From a virus, in the IMG/VR virus record IMGVR_UViG_3300032265_000489, positions 1 to 25,185 of that record: a stretch of DNA of 25,185 bases. One strand, written 5' to 3'. Under the pieces are notes generated by a model, which saw nothing but the letters and a program-made list of their open reading frames with translations, searched no databases and had not been told where the DNA came from. The first letter of the stretch is position 1. Each line of letters opens with the position of its first letter. Positions 16,095 through 23,456 of the stretch are shown here, one piece after another. Position numbers and translations under genes: made by a program.

Positions 16095-16475
16095 ATGAAA
16101 ATACATGATATAATATCCGAAGGAAAGACTACAGATAGAAGACCTAGTCACGATGCAGTTAGCAAAGGTGCTACTCGCGCCAGAGATGTAGGCGGGTATG
16201 ATCGTGTATATCATATGAATCGTGTGGGCATGGCTATGGCAATGGCTGACGGACAAAGTACTAAAGCTGTAGACAGTCCTCAAGATACATGGTTTGAAAA
16301 ATATAATACATACCATCCTTATACTCAAGAAGAAGCTAACAAAGTCAAAGCGGCTATTAATACTATCCCGTCTGATACTAAAGAAGTTAGTAAATTTGGT
16401 AAGAGTGAAGAACCAGATTTTGTGAATAAAACAAGTCCCGTTGCGAAGCCCAAAAAGAACAAATACGGCGTATAA
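16095..16475 (+). CDS. Small conserved phage protein with capsid-targeting-like N-terminus
   Basis: The 126-residue product starts one base after the preceding stop. It begins MKIHDIISEGK, again fitting a T4 internal-protein targeting peptide with an I-S-E protease site. The rest contains VYHMNRVGMAMAMADG, DTWFEKYNTYHPYTQEE, a lysine-rich helix and a charged tail KPKKNKYGV. I know this pattern as a small uncharacterised protein carried by marine T4-like phages, but no function is attached to it. Pairing with the basic DUF6321-like gene and the shared N-terminal peptide suggest both are packed into the prohead. No catalytic motif, membrane segment or Cys cluster is visible. Confidence 0.55.
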   Translation: MKIHDIISEGKTTDRRPSHDAVSKGATRARDVGGYDRVYHMNRVGMAMAMADGQSTKAVDSPQDTWFEKYNTYHPYTQEEANKVKAAINTIPSDTKEVSKFGKSEEPDFVNKTSPVAKPKKNKYGV

Positions 16476-16480
16476 ATCTC

Positions 16481-16509
16481 TTGACCCCGTAATAAAAGTG
16501 TTATATACT
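16481..16509 (+). promoter_or_regulatory. Sigma70-type (early) promoter for dNMP kinase
   Basis: TTGACC (16481-16486) and TATACT (16504-16509) are separated by exactly 17 bases, each box one base from the consensus TTGACA/TATAAT. The start should fall near 16516, 17 bases before the kinase ATG. It is the only clear host-type promoter among late-type signals. Confidence 0.6.
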
Positions 16510-16527
16510 AGCACTAACTTACGGGGT
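16484..16527. promoter_or_regulatory. Inverted repeat spanning promoter and ribosome site
   Basis: ACCCCGTAA (16484-16492) pairs perfectly with TTACGGGGT (16519-16527) around a 26-base loop holding the -10 box. The right arm contains GGGG (16523-16526), the likely ribosome site six bases before the ATG at 16533. Read-through RNA can form the hairpin; RNA begun near 16516 lacks the left arm. It could also act as a weak terminator or operator. Confidence 0.6.
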
Positions 16528-16532
16528 TTCTT

Positions 16533-17207
16533 ATGATCATAGGTGTGTGCGGTTTTATCGGCTCGGGCAAAGATACAGTAGCTGACTATCTTACCAACTT
16601 CCATGGCTTTCGTCGAGAGTCATTTGCCAACAGTCTTAAAGATGCTGTAGCACATGTATTTGGCTGGGATCGAACCATGCTCGAAGGCCGCACAAAGACA
16701 GCCCGCGAATGGCGAGAACAAGTAGATCCGTGGTGGGCAGAACGTTTAAATATGCCTAATCTTACTCCACGCTGGGTACTACAATACTGGGGTACAGAAG
16801 TTTGCCGTAAAGGTTTTCATGACGATATTTGGATTGCCTCATTAGAAAATAAACTCCGCAATAGTAAAGACGACATTGTTATTAGTGACTGCCGTTTTCC
16901 TAACGAAATTAAATCAATCAAAGATGCAGGTGGTATTGTAGTTCGTGTAGTTCGCGGGCCTGAACCTGAATGGTATGACCTAGCATTACAGCACAATCAA
17001 GGCTCGGACAGAGCAAATATAGAACTGGCAAAACTAAAAATCCATACTTCGGAAACAGCGTGGGTGGGTACAGATTTCGACCATATACTGGACAATAACA
17101 ATACTATCGATGACCTTTATCAACAGGTCAAAAATATCATAGGTCTGGAACAAGATCGCCCTGACGCCAGCGAAACCCTTCCTTATGCAGAATTCGAGAA
17201 CAATTAG
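16533..17207 (+). CDS. 1: Deoxynucleoside monophosphate kinase, T4 gp1-like
   Basis: The product has 224 residues. It opens with a P-loop, GFIGSGKDT (7-15), the form seen in T4 gp1, and continues with FANSLKDAVAHVFGWDRTMLEG, TPRWVLQYWGTEVCR, DIWIASLE, VISDCRFPNEI and GGIVVRVVRGPEP, matching the gp1 order (substrate-binding helix, LMQALGTDL-like motif, VVPDTRQ-like Asp-Arg strand). The enzyme phosphorylates dNMPs to dNDPs with ATP for phage DNA synthesis in the cytoplasm. It has its own sigma70-like promoter, suiting early need. The last ~24 residues lie over the opposite-strand HNH gene and look like incidental coding (rich in D, E, P, N). T4 gp1 has 241 residues. Confidence 0.85.
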   Translation: MIIGVCGFIGSGKDTVADYLTNFHGFRRESFANSLKDAVAHVFGWDRTMLEGRTKTAREWREQVDPWWAERLNMPNLTPRWVLQYWGTEVCRKGFHDDIWIASLENKLRNSKDDIVISDCRFPNEIKSIKDAGGIVVRVVRGPEPEWYDLALQHNQGSDRANIELAKLKIHTSETAWVGTDFDHILDNNNTIDDLYQQVKNIIGLEQDRPDASETLPYAEFENN

Positions 17208-17478
17208 CACAAATTGTTTTTAAATTTGCAGGACGAGAATTATTTAAATTTCCGTCGATGTGATATACATTAAATTGTTCTTTAAAAGAACTTTTAAATC
17301 CGCACTTCTCACATAGGTTCTTCATACGGTATCCGTCTTGGTACCACTTAGGAAGACCTTTGTTCACTCCCCCATAGCGCAAACACACTTCACACTTGCT
17401 CCGATAGTAGGTGCGTCCGTCTTTGTGATAGTTAACAGCGGCCGGTCTTTGGCCGCACATACATAGTGGTCTTGACAT
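17137..17478 (-). CDS. HNH-type zinc endonuclease-like protein
   Basis: The chosen start gives MSRPLCMCGQRPAAVNY, 113 residues; the upstream ATG at 17586 would cross the promoter region. CxxC pairs at 29/32, 56/59 and 90/93 (plus C6/C8) suggest one or two zinc ribbons. The core VYHIDGN (71-77), NLKTICANC (85-93) and His98 fit an HNH nuclease active region. I recall near-identical small proteins in many marine T4-like phages, usually labelled HNH endonuclease. It could be a homing nuclease or a structural zinc protein; the strong conservation and lack of a disrupted host gene argue for a fixed phage function. The final 71 bases overlap the dNMP kinase on the other strand. Confidence 0.75.
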   Translation of the reverse strand: MSRPLCMCGQRPAAVNYHKDGRTYYRSKCEVCLRYGGVNKGLPKWYQDGYRMKNLCEKCGFKSSFKEQFNVYHIDGNLNNSRPANLKTICANCSRILHKEGFRWRQGDLVPDL

Positions 17479-17483
17479 AATTG

Positions 17484-17491
17484 TATTTATA
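17484..17491 (-). promoter_or_regulatory. T4-type late promoter for HNH gene
   Basis: The minus strand reads TATAAATA, the exact T4 late consensus, followed by CAATT and the ATG at 17478. The predicted start is the A of the ATG, and there is no Shine-Dalgarno sequence, so a leaderless mRNA is expected. Confidence 0.65.
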
Positions 17492-17515
17492 CTGCCCTTT
17501 TTGCGCCCTTTTTGG

Positions 17516-17538
17516 TTGGTTATATTAAGCCAATTTTT
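17516..17538 (+). terminator. Weak terminator-like hairpin after dNMP kinase
   Basis: TTGGTT (17516-17521) can pair with AGCCAA (17528-17533, one G-T pair) around a six-base loop, followed by five T. The stem has only two G-C pairs, so this is tentative. Confidence 0.3.
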
Positions 17539-17547
17539 GTTTTTATC

Positions 17548-17555
17548 AATAAATA
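17548..17555 (+). promoter_or_regulatory. T4-type late promoter for tail sheath gene
   Basis: AATAAATACT matches the late octamer in all but the first base. The predicted start near 17561 leaves a leader of about 27 bases with AGGAGA (17575-17580) seven bases before the gp18 ATG, which decides that start over an upstream in-frame start at 17501. Confidence 0.65.
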
Positions 17556-17587
17556 CTAGTAGAACAAAAACCTTAGGAGATCCCAAG

Positions 17588-20500
17588 ATGGCCCAATTAA
17601 GTTCACCAGGTGTAGCAGTTAGTGTAATTAACGAAAGTTTCTATACACCAGCCGCTCCCGGCACAGTTCCGCTGATCATTGTAGCATCAGCTGAAAACAA
17701 ACAAAACAGCGCAGGAACAGGCATTGCTCCTGGAACAACTAAAACCAATGTAGGCACAGCATACTTGCTAACAAGTCAGTCAGATTTAGGTGCAACCTTT
17801 GGAGATCCTATTTTTGAAGTAGACTCTGGTAGCAATCCGGTTAATGCTGGCGAGTTGAATGAATATGGTCTACAAGCTGCCTACAGTCTGTTAGGAGTTA
17901 GCGCATCAGCATATGTTATTCGCGCAGACATAGACCTAAATCAATTAAAGGGCACAGCAGTTGCTCCTTCAAATCACCCAGCAAATGGTACTTACTGGTT
18001 AGACACAGCAGAATCATTATGGGGTATTTACGAATGGAACGGCAGTCCTATAACAGCAAACAATGGTCAAACTTTTATCAATAAAAAACCTATTGTTGTT
18101 ACAGATACAAGCCATGTAGTATCAGGAAGCACTATACCAAAACCAGGTCTTGGCTCAATTGGCTCATATGCTGTAGTTGCTGTATCTCAAGACATTACAA
18201 TGTACTATAAAAATACACAAGGCAATTGGGTAGAAGTTGGTAGTAATGAATGGATCCGTAGCTGGCCAACTGTAGTCAGTGGTGCAATGGGCACATGGAC
18301 AACAGGAAAGACATTTAAAATTAACGGTACTACAATTACAACTGGTACAACTCATACAGCCGCTGGCCTAGTCACTGATATTTCAAATCATGTATCGGGA
18401 GTTACTGCTTCTGCAGTCAACGGAAGGTTGCAACTTACTTCAGTAAATTCGATTCTAATTGAAGACGGCGTGTCTAACGCAATTGGACTATCTAATATTG
18501 GTCTTACTGCGGCAACATACTATCCCCCAGCATTGCAAATCAGCAAGCATACACAGATTCCGTTGTTTAAAGATGTAGATGTTCAACCTCGTCCAACAGG
18601 TAGTGTATGGATTAAGACTACACAAAACAATGTAGGATCACACTTGTTTGTCAAACGTTGGAATTCAACTACTACAGTATTTGATACAATCAATGCACCG
18701 ATGTTTCCAAATCCGTCAACTGCACTAAACATTTTAGATGTTACCGGTGGCGGCCTAAACTTACCGATTGGTAAATTGTATGTAAAAACAAACATTGACC
18801 AGTATGCTAATCCTTTAGCAACTGAAACAATATATCGCCGTTCTGCAACAGGACCAACTACTATTACTAGTACTCCGATAACTTCTAATACATTTACAGA
18901 TGCTGTAAGTTATACATTTGAAATTGCTGAAAGTCAGTTAGGCAGCAATGCAATGAGTAGCATAATGACTGTAACATTTACAGGTACAGGATCTAGCAGT
19001 GATGCTGATGTTGTTGCAGGCGCAATTCACTCAGCAGGTTTTGATCACATTACAGCAGTTGTTGATAATATGAACAGAGTTGTAATTGGTCACAGTTTAG
19101 GCGGTGATTTTACTATCAGTGATTCATCCGGCGGACATAATCCATTAGTAGCAATGGGATTCACATCAAGTGGTTCATCTGCTACTAAGAATTTATTCGA
19201 CAGTATGGACAACGGCACAAGCGAGTATACAGCTAGTTTGTGGGCACCTTTAAGCTATACAGCTGGAATCACTGCTCCAAGTTCATTAACTGCCGATGGT
19301 ACACTATGGTATAGTTCTGTAGTCGATGAAGTTGATCTTATGATCCATAATGGTACAACTTGGGTTGGTTACATGGATGAAACAAATCCATATTACGGTA
19401 ATGGCACAGATCCAGCAGGACCGATTGTTATGGCCACAATGCCAATGAACGGAGATCGTTCAGATGCTGGCGATTTAGTAACCGGTGACCTATGGGTTGA
19501 CAGTAGTGATACTGCAAATTGGGGAACTGTATACCGTTATAATTACGATTTGAAAAAATGGTTGTTGATTGATAAAGCAGACCAAAATACAGAAAACGGT
19601 ATTCTTTTTGCTGATGCACGTTGGGCTACTAACGGCATGGACACAAATCCAGCATCAATTTTAGAACTACTAGGCAGCAATTACCTAGATCCAGATGCTC
19701 CAGATCCTGCACTATATCCACGTGGTATGTTGTTGTGGAATCTACGTCGTTCAGGATTTAACGTTAAAGAATTTAAACAAAATTACATTAACACTTCTTT
19801 ATTGAACCCACGTTATCCACACAGTAGCGGAGAGTCAATGGGCGAATATTATCCACATCGTTGGGTCACAGTAAGTGCTAATCAAGATGATGGCTCTGGA
19901 ACATTTGGTCGCAAGGCACAACGTAAAGTTGTTGAGATTGCACTAAAAGCAACAGTAAACAGCAATCAACAGATTCGTGATGAAGAAAGTCGTGTGTTTA
20001 ACCTAATTGCTTGCCCTGGATATCCAGAACTAATCAGCGCAATGATTGGTTTAAACTATGACAGAGGTTTAACAGCATTTGTTATCGGTGATACACCTGC
20101 TCGTTTAACACCAGATGCTACTAGTTTATTAGCATGGGGCATGAACACTAGAGGCGCATTAGAAGATAACGATCTTGGCGGAGTTAGCTACGATGAATAC
20201 ATGGCCATGTTCTATCCATGGGGCTTCACAAGCGACAACTTTGGCAGAAACATTGTTGTTCCACCAAGCCACATGATCTTAAGAACTATTGCTCTAAGTG
20301 ATCAAGTTAGTTATCCATGGTTTGCACCAGCTGGTGTACGCCGAGGCGGAATTACCAATGCATCAGCAGTTGGTTATGTAAATGCAGACGGCGAATTTAT
20401 GTCAGTTGCATTGAACACTGGACAACGCGATACACTATACCAAGCTGAAATCAATCCTATCACATTCTTGACAGGTACTGGTTTAGTTAACTATGGTCAG

Positions 20501-20857
20501 AAGACTCGTGCTAAAGGTTCAAGTTCATTAGATCGTATTAATGTTGCTCGTTTAGTTTGCTACCTACGTAAACAACTAGACAGATTAGCTAAACCTTACA
20601 TCTTTGAACCTAATGACAAGATCACTAGGGATCAGTTGAAAGCCGCAGCCGAATCATTAATGTTAGAACTTGTTGGTAATAGAGCATTGTATGACTATGT
20701 TGTTGTTTGTGATACAAGTAACAATACACCATCAAGAATTGATCGTAATGAATTATATCTTGACATTGCTATTGAGCCAGTCAAAGCAGTTGAATTTATC
20801 TACATTCCATTGCGTTTAGAAAATACCGGAGCCATTAAAGCTCTAGGCGTCAAATAA
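17588..20857 (+). CDS. 18: Contractile tail sheath protein gp18-like, enlarged
   Basis: The 1,089-residue product starts MAQLSSPGVAVSVINESFYT, the usual N-terminal sheath motif, and its C-terminal third carries the conserved sheath core: YPRGMLLWNLRRSGFNV, RVFNLIACPGYPELI, YPWGFTSDNFGRNIVVPPSH, RINVARLVCYLRKQL and a final VKAVEFIYIPLRLENTG. Sheath subunits stack around the tube and contract to drive it into the host. T4 gp18 has 659 residues; the excess lies between about 120 and 680. That insert has four modules of the form GxxWxxT...W (about 132-155, 336-366, 570-596, 628-665) and two segments like bacterial flagellin IN motifs (about 258-306 and 473-528). The insert probably projects from the sheath surface. 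AGGAGA precedes the ATG; gp19 follows after 11 bases. Confidence 0.9.
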   Translation: MAQLSSPGVAVSVINESFYTPAAPGTVPLIIVASAENKQNSAGTGIAPGTTKTNVGTAYLLTSQSDLGATFGDPIFEVDSGSNPVNAGELNEYGLQAAYSLLGVSASAYVIRADIDLNQLKGTAVAPSNHPANGTYWLDTAESLWGIYEWNGSPITANNGQTFINKKPIVVTDTSHVVSGSTIPKPGLGSIGSYAVVAVSQDITMYYKNTQGNWVEVGSNEWIRSWPTVVSGAMGTWTTGKTFKINGTTITTGTTHTAAGLVTDISNHVSGVTASAVNGRLQLTSVNSILIEDGVSNAIGLSNIGLTAATYYPPALQISKHTQIPLFKDVDVQPRPTGSVWIKTTQNNVGSHLFVKRWNSTTTVFDTINAPMFPNPSTALNILDVTGGGLNLPIGKLYVKTNIDQYANPLATETIYRRSATGPTTITSTPITSNTFTDAVSYTFEIAESQLGSNAMSSIMTVTFTGTGSSSDADVVAGAIHSAGFDHITAVVDNMNRVVIGHSLGGDFTISDSSGGHNPLVAMGFTSSGSSATKNLFDSMDNGTSEYTASLWAPLSYTAGITAPSSLTADGTLWYSSVVDEVDLMIHNGTTWVGYMDETNPYYGNGTDPAGPIVMATMPMNGDRSDAGDLVTGDLWVDSSDTANWGTVYRYNYDLKKWLLIDKADQNTENGILFADARWATNGMDTNPASILELLGSNYLDPDAPDPALYPRGMLLWNLRRSGFNVKEFKQNYINTSLLNPRYPHSSGESMGEYYPHRWVTVSANQDDGSGTFGRKAQRKVVEIALKATVNSNQQIRDEESRVFNLIACPGYPELISAMIGLNYDRGLTAFVIGDTPARLTPDATSLLAWGMNTRGALEDNDLGGVSYDEYMAMFYPWGFTSDNFGRNIVVPPSHMILRTIALSDQVSYPWFAPAGVRRGGITNASAVGYVNADGEFMSVALNTGQRDTLYQAEINPITFLTGTGLVNYGQKTRAKGSSSLDRINVARLVCYLRKQLDRLAKPYIFEPNDKITRDQLKAAAESLMLELVGNRALYDYVVVCDTSNNTPSRIDRNELYLDIAIEPVKAVEFIYIPLRLENTGAIKALGVK

Positions 20858-20868
20858 GGAGACACGAA

Positions 20869-21495
20869 ATGGCAATTTCAACATTAAATAAATTTACAGT
20901 ACCTTTAGCATCAGATCAAAGCTCTAGCACACAGGGCATGCTGATGCCAAAGTTGAAGTATCGCTTTCGCGTTACTTTAGAGAACTTTGGAGTTGGTAAC
21001 GGTCAAACTGAACTAACAAAGATGGTTGTAGACTTTACTCGTCCTACAGCTAACTTTGAAGAAATCAAACTAGACACATACAACTCTACAGTTAAGATGG
21101 CAGGTCGTCACAGCTGGGCGGATGTAACATTGAATGTGCGTGATGATGCAAGTGGCAATGTAACAAAACTGATTGGCTCACAACTACAGAAGCAATTTGA
21201 CTTTTTTGAAATGGCAAGTGCTTCCAGTGCAATTGATTATAAGTTTCTTGCAAGACTTGAAATGTTAGATGGCGGTAACGGCGCCACTGAAATTAAAGTA
21301 CTTGAAACTTGGGAACTATATGGTTGTTATTTGAAGTCTGTAAACTACAACAACGTGGCTTACGGTGCCAACGAGGCAGCTACAATTGCAATGACAATTA
21401 CTTACGATAATGCACAACAAAGTCCACAAGGACAAGGCGTTGGCACAGCAGTTGGTCGTACTCTTGGTACACTGGCCACTGGCGCAGGCAAGTAA
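20869..21495 (+). CDS. 19: Tail tube protein gp19-like
   Basis: The product has 208 residues and is preceded by AAGGAGA eight bases before the ATG. It has the tail-tube pattern: a strand KLKYRFRVTLENFGV, DFTRPTANFEEIKLDTYNS, a beta-strand WADVTLNVRDDASGN, the helix LIGSQLQKQFDFFEMAS, then VLETWELYGCYLKSVNYNNV and EAATIAMTITYDNA. T4 gp19 has 163 residues; the extra length is a Gly-rich C-terminal tail after residue ~185. Hexamers stack to form the tube through which DNA passes. It follows gp18 as in T4 and is closed by a strong terminator. Confidence 0.9.
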   Translation: MAISTLNKFTVPLASDQSSSTQGMLMPKLKYRFRVTLENFGVGNGQTELTKMVVDFTRPTANFEEIKLDTYNSTVKMAGRHSWADVTLNVRDDASGNVTKLIGSQLQKQFDFFEMASASSAIDYKFLARLEMLDGGNGATEIKVLETWELYGCYLKSVNYNNVAYGANEAATIAMTITYDNAQQSPQGQGVGTAVGRTLGTLATGAGK

Positions 21496-21496
21496 T

Positions 21497-21522
21497 AAAA
21501 AAACACCTTCGGGTGTTTTTTT
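21497..21522 (+). terminator. Rho-independent terminator after tail tube gene
   Basis: AAAACACC pairs with GGTGTTTT around a TTCG tetraloop, with A-tract before and T-tract after, directly behind the gp19 stop. It separates gp18-gp19 from the next late unit and could also work on the minus strand. Confidence 0.9.
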
Positions 21523-21556
21523 ATGACTATTCATTATCTACGTAGTTAATTTTTTA

Positions 21557-21564
21557 ACTAAATA
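21557..21564 (+). promoter_or_regulatory. T4-type late promoter for tube-fold protein
   Basis: ACTAAATA is followed by TTGTT and the ATG at 21570, the same five-base spacing as at gp14 and HNH. No Shine-Dalgarno sequence is present. Two mismatches to TATAAATA make it weaker than the others. Confidence 0.5.
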
Positions 21565-21569
21565 TTGTT

Positions 21570-22634
21570 ATGAGCGGATTTGGTAATCAACTAGTACAAG
21601 GTATTCTTAACCCCAAAGGCAATGTAGCCGATTGGCAGCATGCCTCGCGACTGTTTGTAGACAGTGACTTTAGACTAGCTCCAAAGACTAAATTTAATTT
21701 TTATGTTAATTTTAGCATCAATACAAACGCTCTCAAAAGTTTAAATTTTAGTTATCAGCATGCTAATGAAATTAACATGTTAGTTAAGACTTGTGAATTA
21801 CCTAAATTTACAATTGATACAGTAACAGCAGAACAGTATAATAGAAAACACATTATACAAACTAAAATTAATTATCAACCAATAAACATTACATTTCACG
21901 ATGATAGATTAGGTGTAGTAGGACAGCTATGGCAAAACTATTTTAGTTACTATTATGCAGACCCGTCAGTGGCAAAACAATCATCTGCATATAAAAATAC
22001 AGCATACAGTCCCGGAACATTGATTACAGCACCGTATGGATTAGATAACAACAGTAGTATTCCGTTCTTTGATAAGATTACCATCTATCAAATGGCCAAC
22101 CATCAGTATCAAAGTTATACATTAGTTAATCCTAAAATATCTTCATGGAATCATGATTCCATGGACATGAGCCAGGGAAGCTCTCCTGCTAGTCAATCAA
22201 TGACATTAGTTTATGAAGCAGTGGCTTACAATACTGGAGCAGTTGTGCCCGGAGTTGATCCTCCGGGATTTGGCGGCCCAGATCATTATGATTCAATACC
22301 TAGCCCATTAAGTTTAGCAGGCGGCGGAACTTCTACACTATTTGGAACCGGCGGAGTTCTTGCAGGGCTTGCCAGCACATTTGGTGTTATTGGTCAGGCC
22401 GTACAGCAGGGTAATTTAGATAATATTAATCTAGTAGGCGCGGCAATCACTGCGGTTAATACATATAACAATGCTTCAAAATTAAATTCAGCAAGCATTA
22501 AAAATGAACTAACTAATGTTGCTACTACTGGAATTACAAAATTAGGAAATGTTGGACTTAATAATGTATCTTTCCCTGTAAATGATACTAGTAAAAATCC
22601 CACAACGGTAGCAACACAAAGAACATTACCATGA
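21570..22634 (+). CDS. Tube-fold virion protein (baseplate/tail tube family-like)
   Basis: The product has 354 residues. Residues ~30-225 show the pattern of T4 tail-tube and tube-initiator proteins: FNFYVNFSIN, VKTCELPKFTIDTVT, QPINITFHDD, a Trp-containing helix LWQNYFSYYYADP, then YTLVNPKISSWNHDSMDM and SMTLVYEAVAYNTGAVV. The C-terminal ~130 residues are low-complexity, Gly/Ala/Asn/Ser-rich and probably disordered or helical. T4 makes tube-like gp19, gp48 and gp54; this protein might be a gp54-like initiator or another structural paralogue, and I cannot decide. It overlaps the next gene by four bases (ATGA). It has its own late promoter after the gp19 terminator. Confidence 0.55.
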   Translation: MSGFGNQLVQGILNPKGNVADWQHASRLFVDSDFRLAPKTKFNFYVNFSINTNALKSLNFSYQHANEINMLVKTCELPKFTIDTVTAEQYNRKHIIQTKINYQPINITFHDDRLGVVGQLWQNYFSYYYADPSVAKQSSAYKNTAYSPGTLITAPYGLDNNSSIPFFDKITIYQMANHQYQSYTLVNPKISSWNHDSMDMSQGSSPASQSMTLVYEAVAYNTGAVVPGVDPPGFGGPDHYDSIPSPLSLAGGGTSTLFGTGGVLAGLASTFGVIGQAVQQGNLDNINLVGAAITAVNTYNNASKLNSASIKNELTNVATTGITKLGNVGLNNVSFPVNDTSKNPTTVATQRTLP

Positions 22635-23014
22635 GTGTAAACGCATATTTAAATTTACCGCCACAAAACTCTAACCCCGACAGTTCTGCGCCAATAAAAA
22701 CTTTCTTTGATAATTATTTTATTAACCAAGTAAGTTTTCCCGCCGCACAGGTAGATGCAGTTGTTGGTTACTTTTTAAAAAGAGGGTTTACTGACGATGC
22801 TGCCAAAAGCACAGCAATAGTACTATTAAATCAATCTAGAATTGATAATATTAATGTTATTCAATTGTTAGACACACTTAAAGGTCTTACTGATGTACAA
22901 CTAAGTCAAATAGTTACAGAAGTTCTTAACATATACCGCGACAAAACTAGTACGTTAGGTTATAAAGTGATTAACAACGAAGAAACACTTGAAAGTCGAA
23001 ACATAGTACTATGA
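22631..23014 (+). CDS. Small conserved virion-region protein
   Basis: The product has 127 residues, helical throughout, with start and stop both overlapping neighbours by four bases (ATGA), a sign of translational coupling. Landmarks are FFDNYFINQVSFPAAQVDAVVGYFLKRGF, STAIVLLNQSRIDNINVIQLLDTLKG and VLNIYRDKTSTLGYKV. I know the same pattern from uncharacterised proteins next to tail and head-completion genes in marine T4-like phages, so it is a conserved lineage protein, probably structural. No enzymatic or DNA-binding motif can be seen. Confidence 0.6.
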   Translation: MSVNAYLNLPPQNSNPDSSAPIKTFFDNYFINQVSFPAAQVDAVVGYFLKRGFTDDAAKSTAIVLLNQSRIDNINVIQLLDTLKGLTDVQLSQIVTEVLNIYRDKTSTLGYKVINNEETLESRNIVL

Positions 23015-23448
23015 GTAGATTTGCTCAGGGCAAATTTACGCCCACAAACCCTGAAAAATATATAGGCAAACGCACTCCTACTTTTAGATCAAGTTGGGAG
23101 TGGGCCTTTATGAGATTCTGCGATAACAATCCTAGCATACAAAAATGGGCCAGTGAGGCAATCAGTATTCCCTATAAAGATCCTTTTACTGGTAAAAGTA
23201 CAATTTACATCCCAGACTTTTTTATACAATACGTTGACAAACAAGGGCAACACCACGTTGAACTTATAGAGGTTAAACCTCAGAATCAAACTGTGTTAGA
23301 AAAAGTAGGCAAAAATCGCAACAACCAATATCAATATGTTAAAAACATAGCCAAATGGCGTGCCGCACAAAGTTGGTGCAAAAATCAAGGTATTAAATTT
23401 CGTGTGTTAAACGAACAAGATTTGTTTCAGGGTACCAAAGGTAGATAA
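23011..23448 (+). CDS. 4: Head completion protein gp4-like, nuclease fold
   Basis: The 145-residue product starts MSRFAQGKFTPTNPEKYIG and has the gp4 pattern TPTFRSSWEWAFMRFCD, then YKDPFTGKSTIYIPDF. A PD-(D/E)xK-like site is visible: Glu30, Pro68-Asp69 and Glu87-Val-Lys89 (ELIEVKP), as in Tn7 TnsA-type endonucleases. In T4, gp4 is needed to finish DNA-filled heads before the tail joins; its catalytic relevance there is not settled. Length is close to T4 gp4 (about 150). It overlaps the preceding gene by four bases and is followed eight bases later by the gp16-like gene. Confidence 0.85.
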   Translation: MSRFAQGKFTPTNPEKYIGKRTPTFRSSWEWAFMRFCDNNPSIQKWASEAISIPYKDPFTGKSTIYIPDFFIQYVDKQGQHHVELIEVKPQNQTVLEKVGKNRNNQYQYVKNIAKWRAAQSWCKNQGIKFRVLNEQDLFQGTKGR

Positions 23449-23456
23449 GTAATAGT

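Noticed and set aside
16053-16604. 183-codon minus-strand frame across the kinase promoter
   Set aside because: It runs over three well-supported plus-strand genes and the promoter hairpin, and has no recognisable domain.
17472-17493. TTGACA with TATACT on the plus strand
   Set aside because: Only 10 bases separate the boxes, far too short for a sigma70 promoter.
17501-17587. Upstream in-frame extension of the sheath gene
   Set aside because: AGGAGA seven bases before 17588 and the family N-terminus MAQLSSPGVAV fix the start; the extension would include the late promoter.
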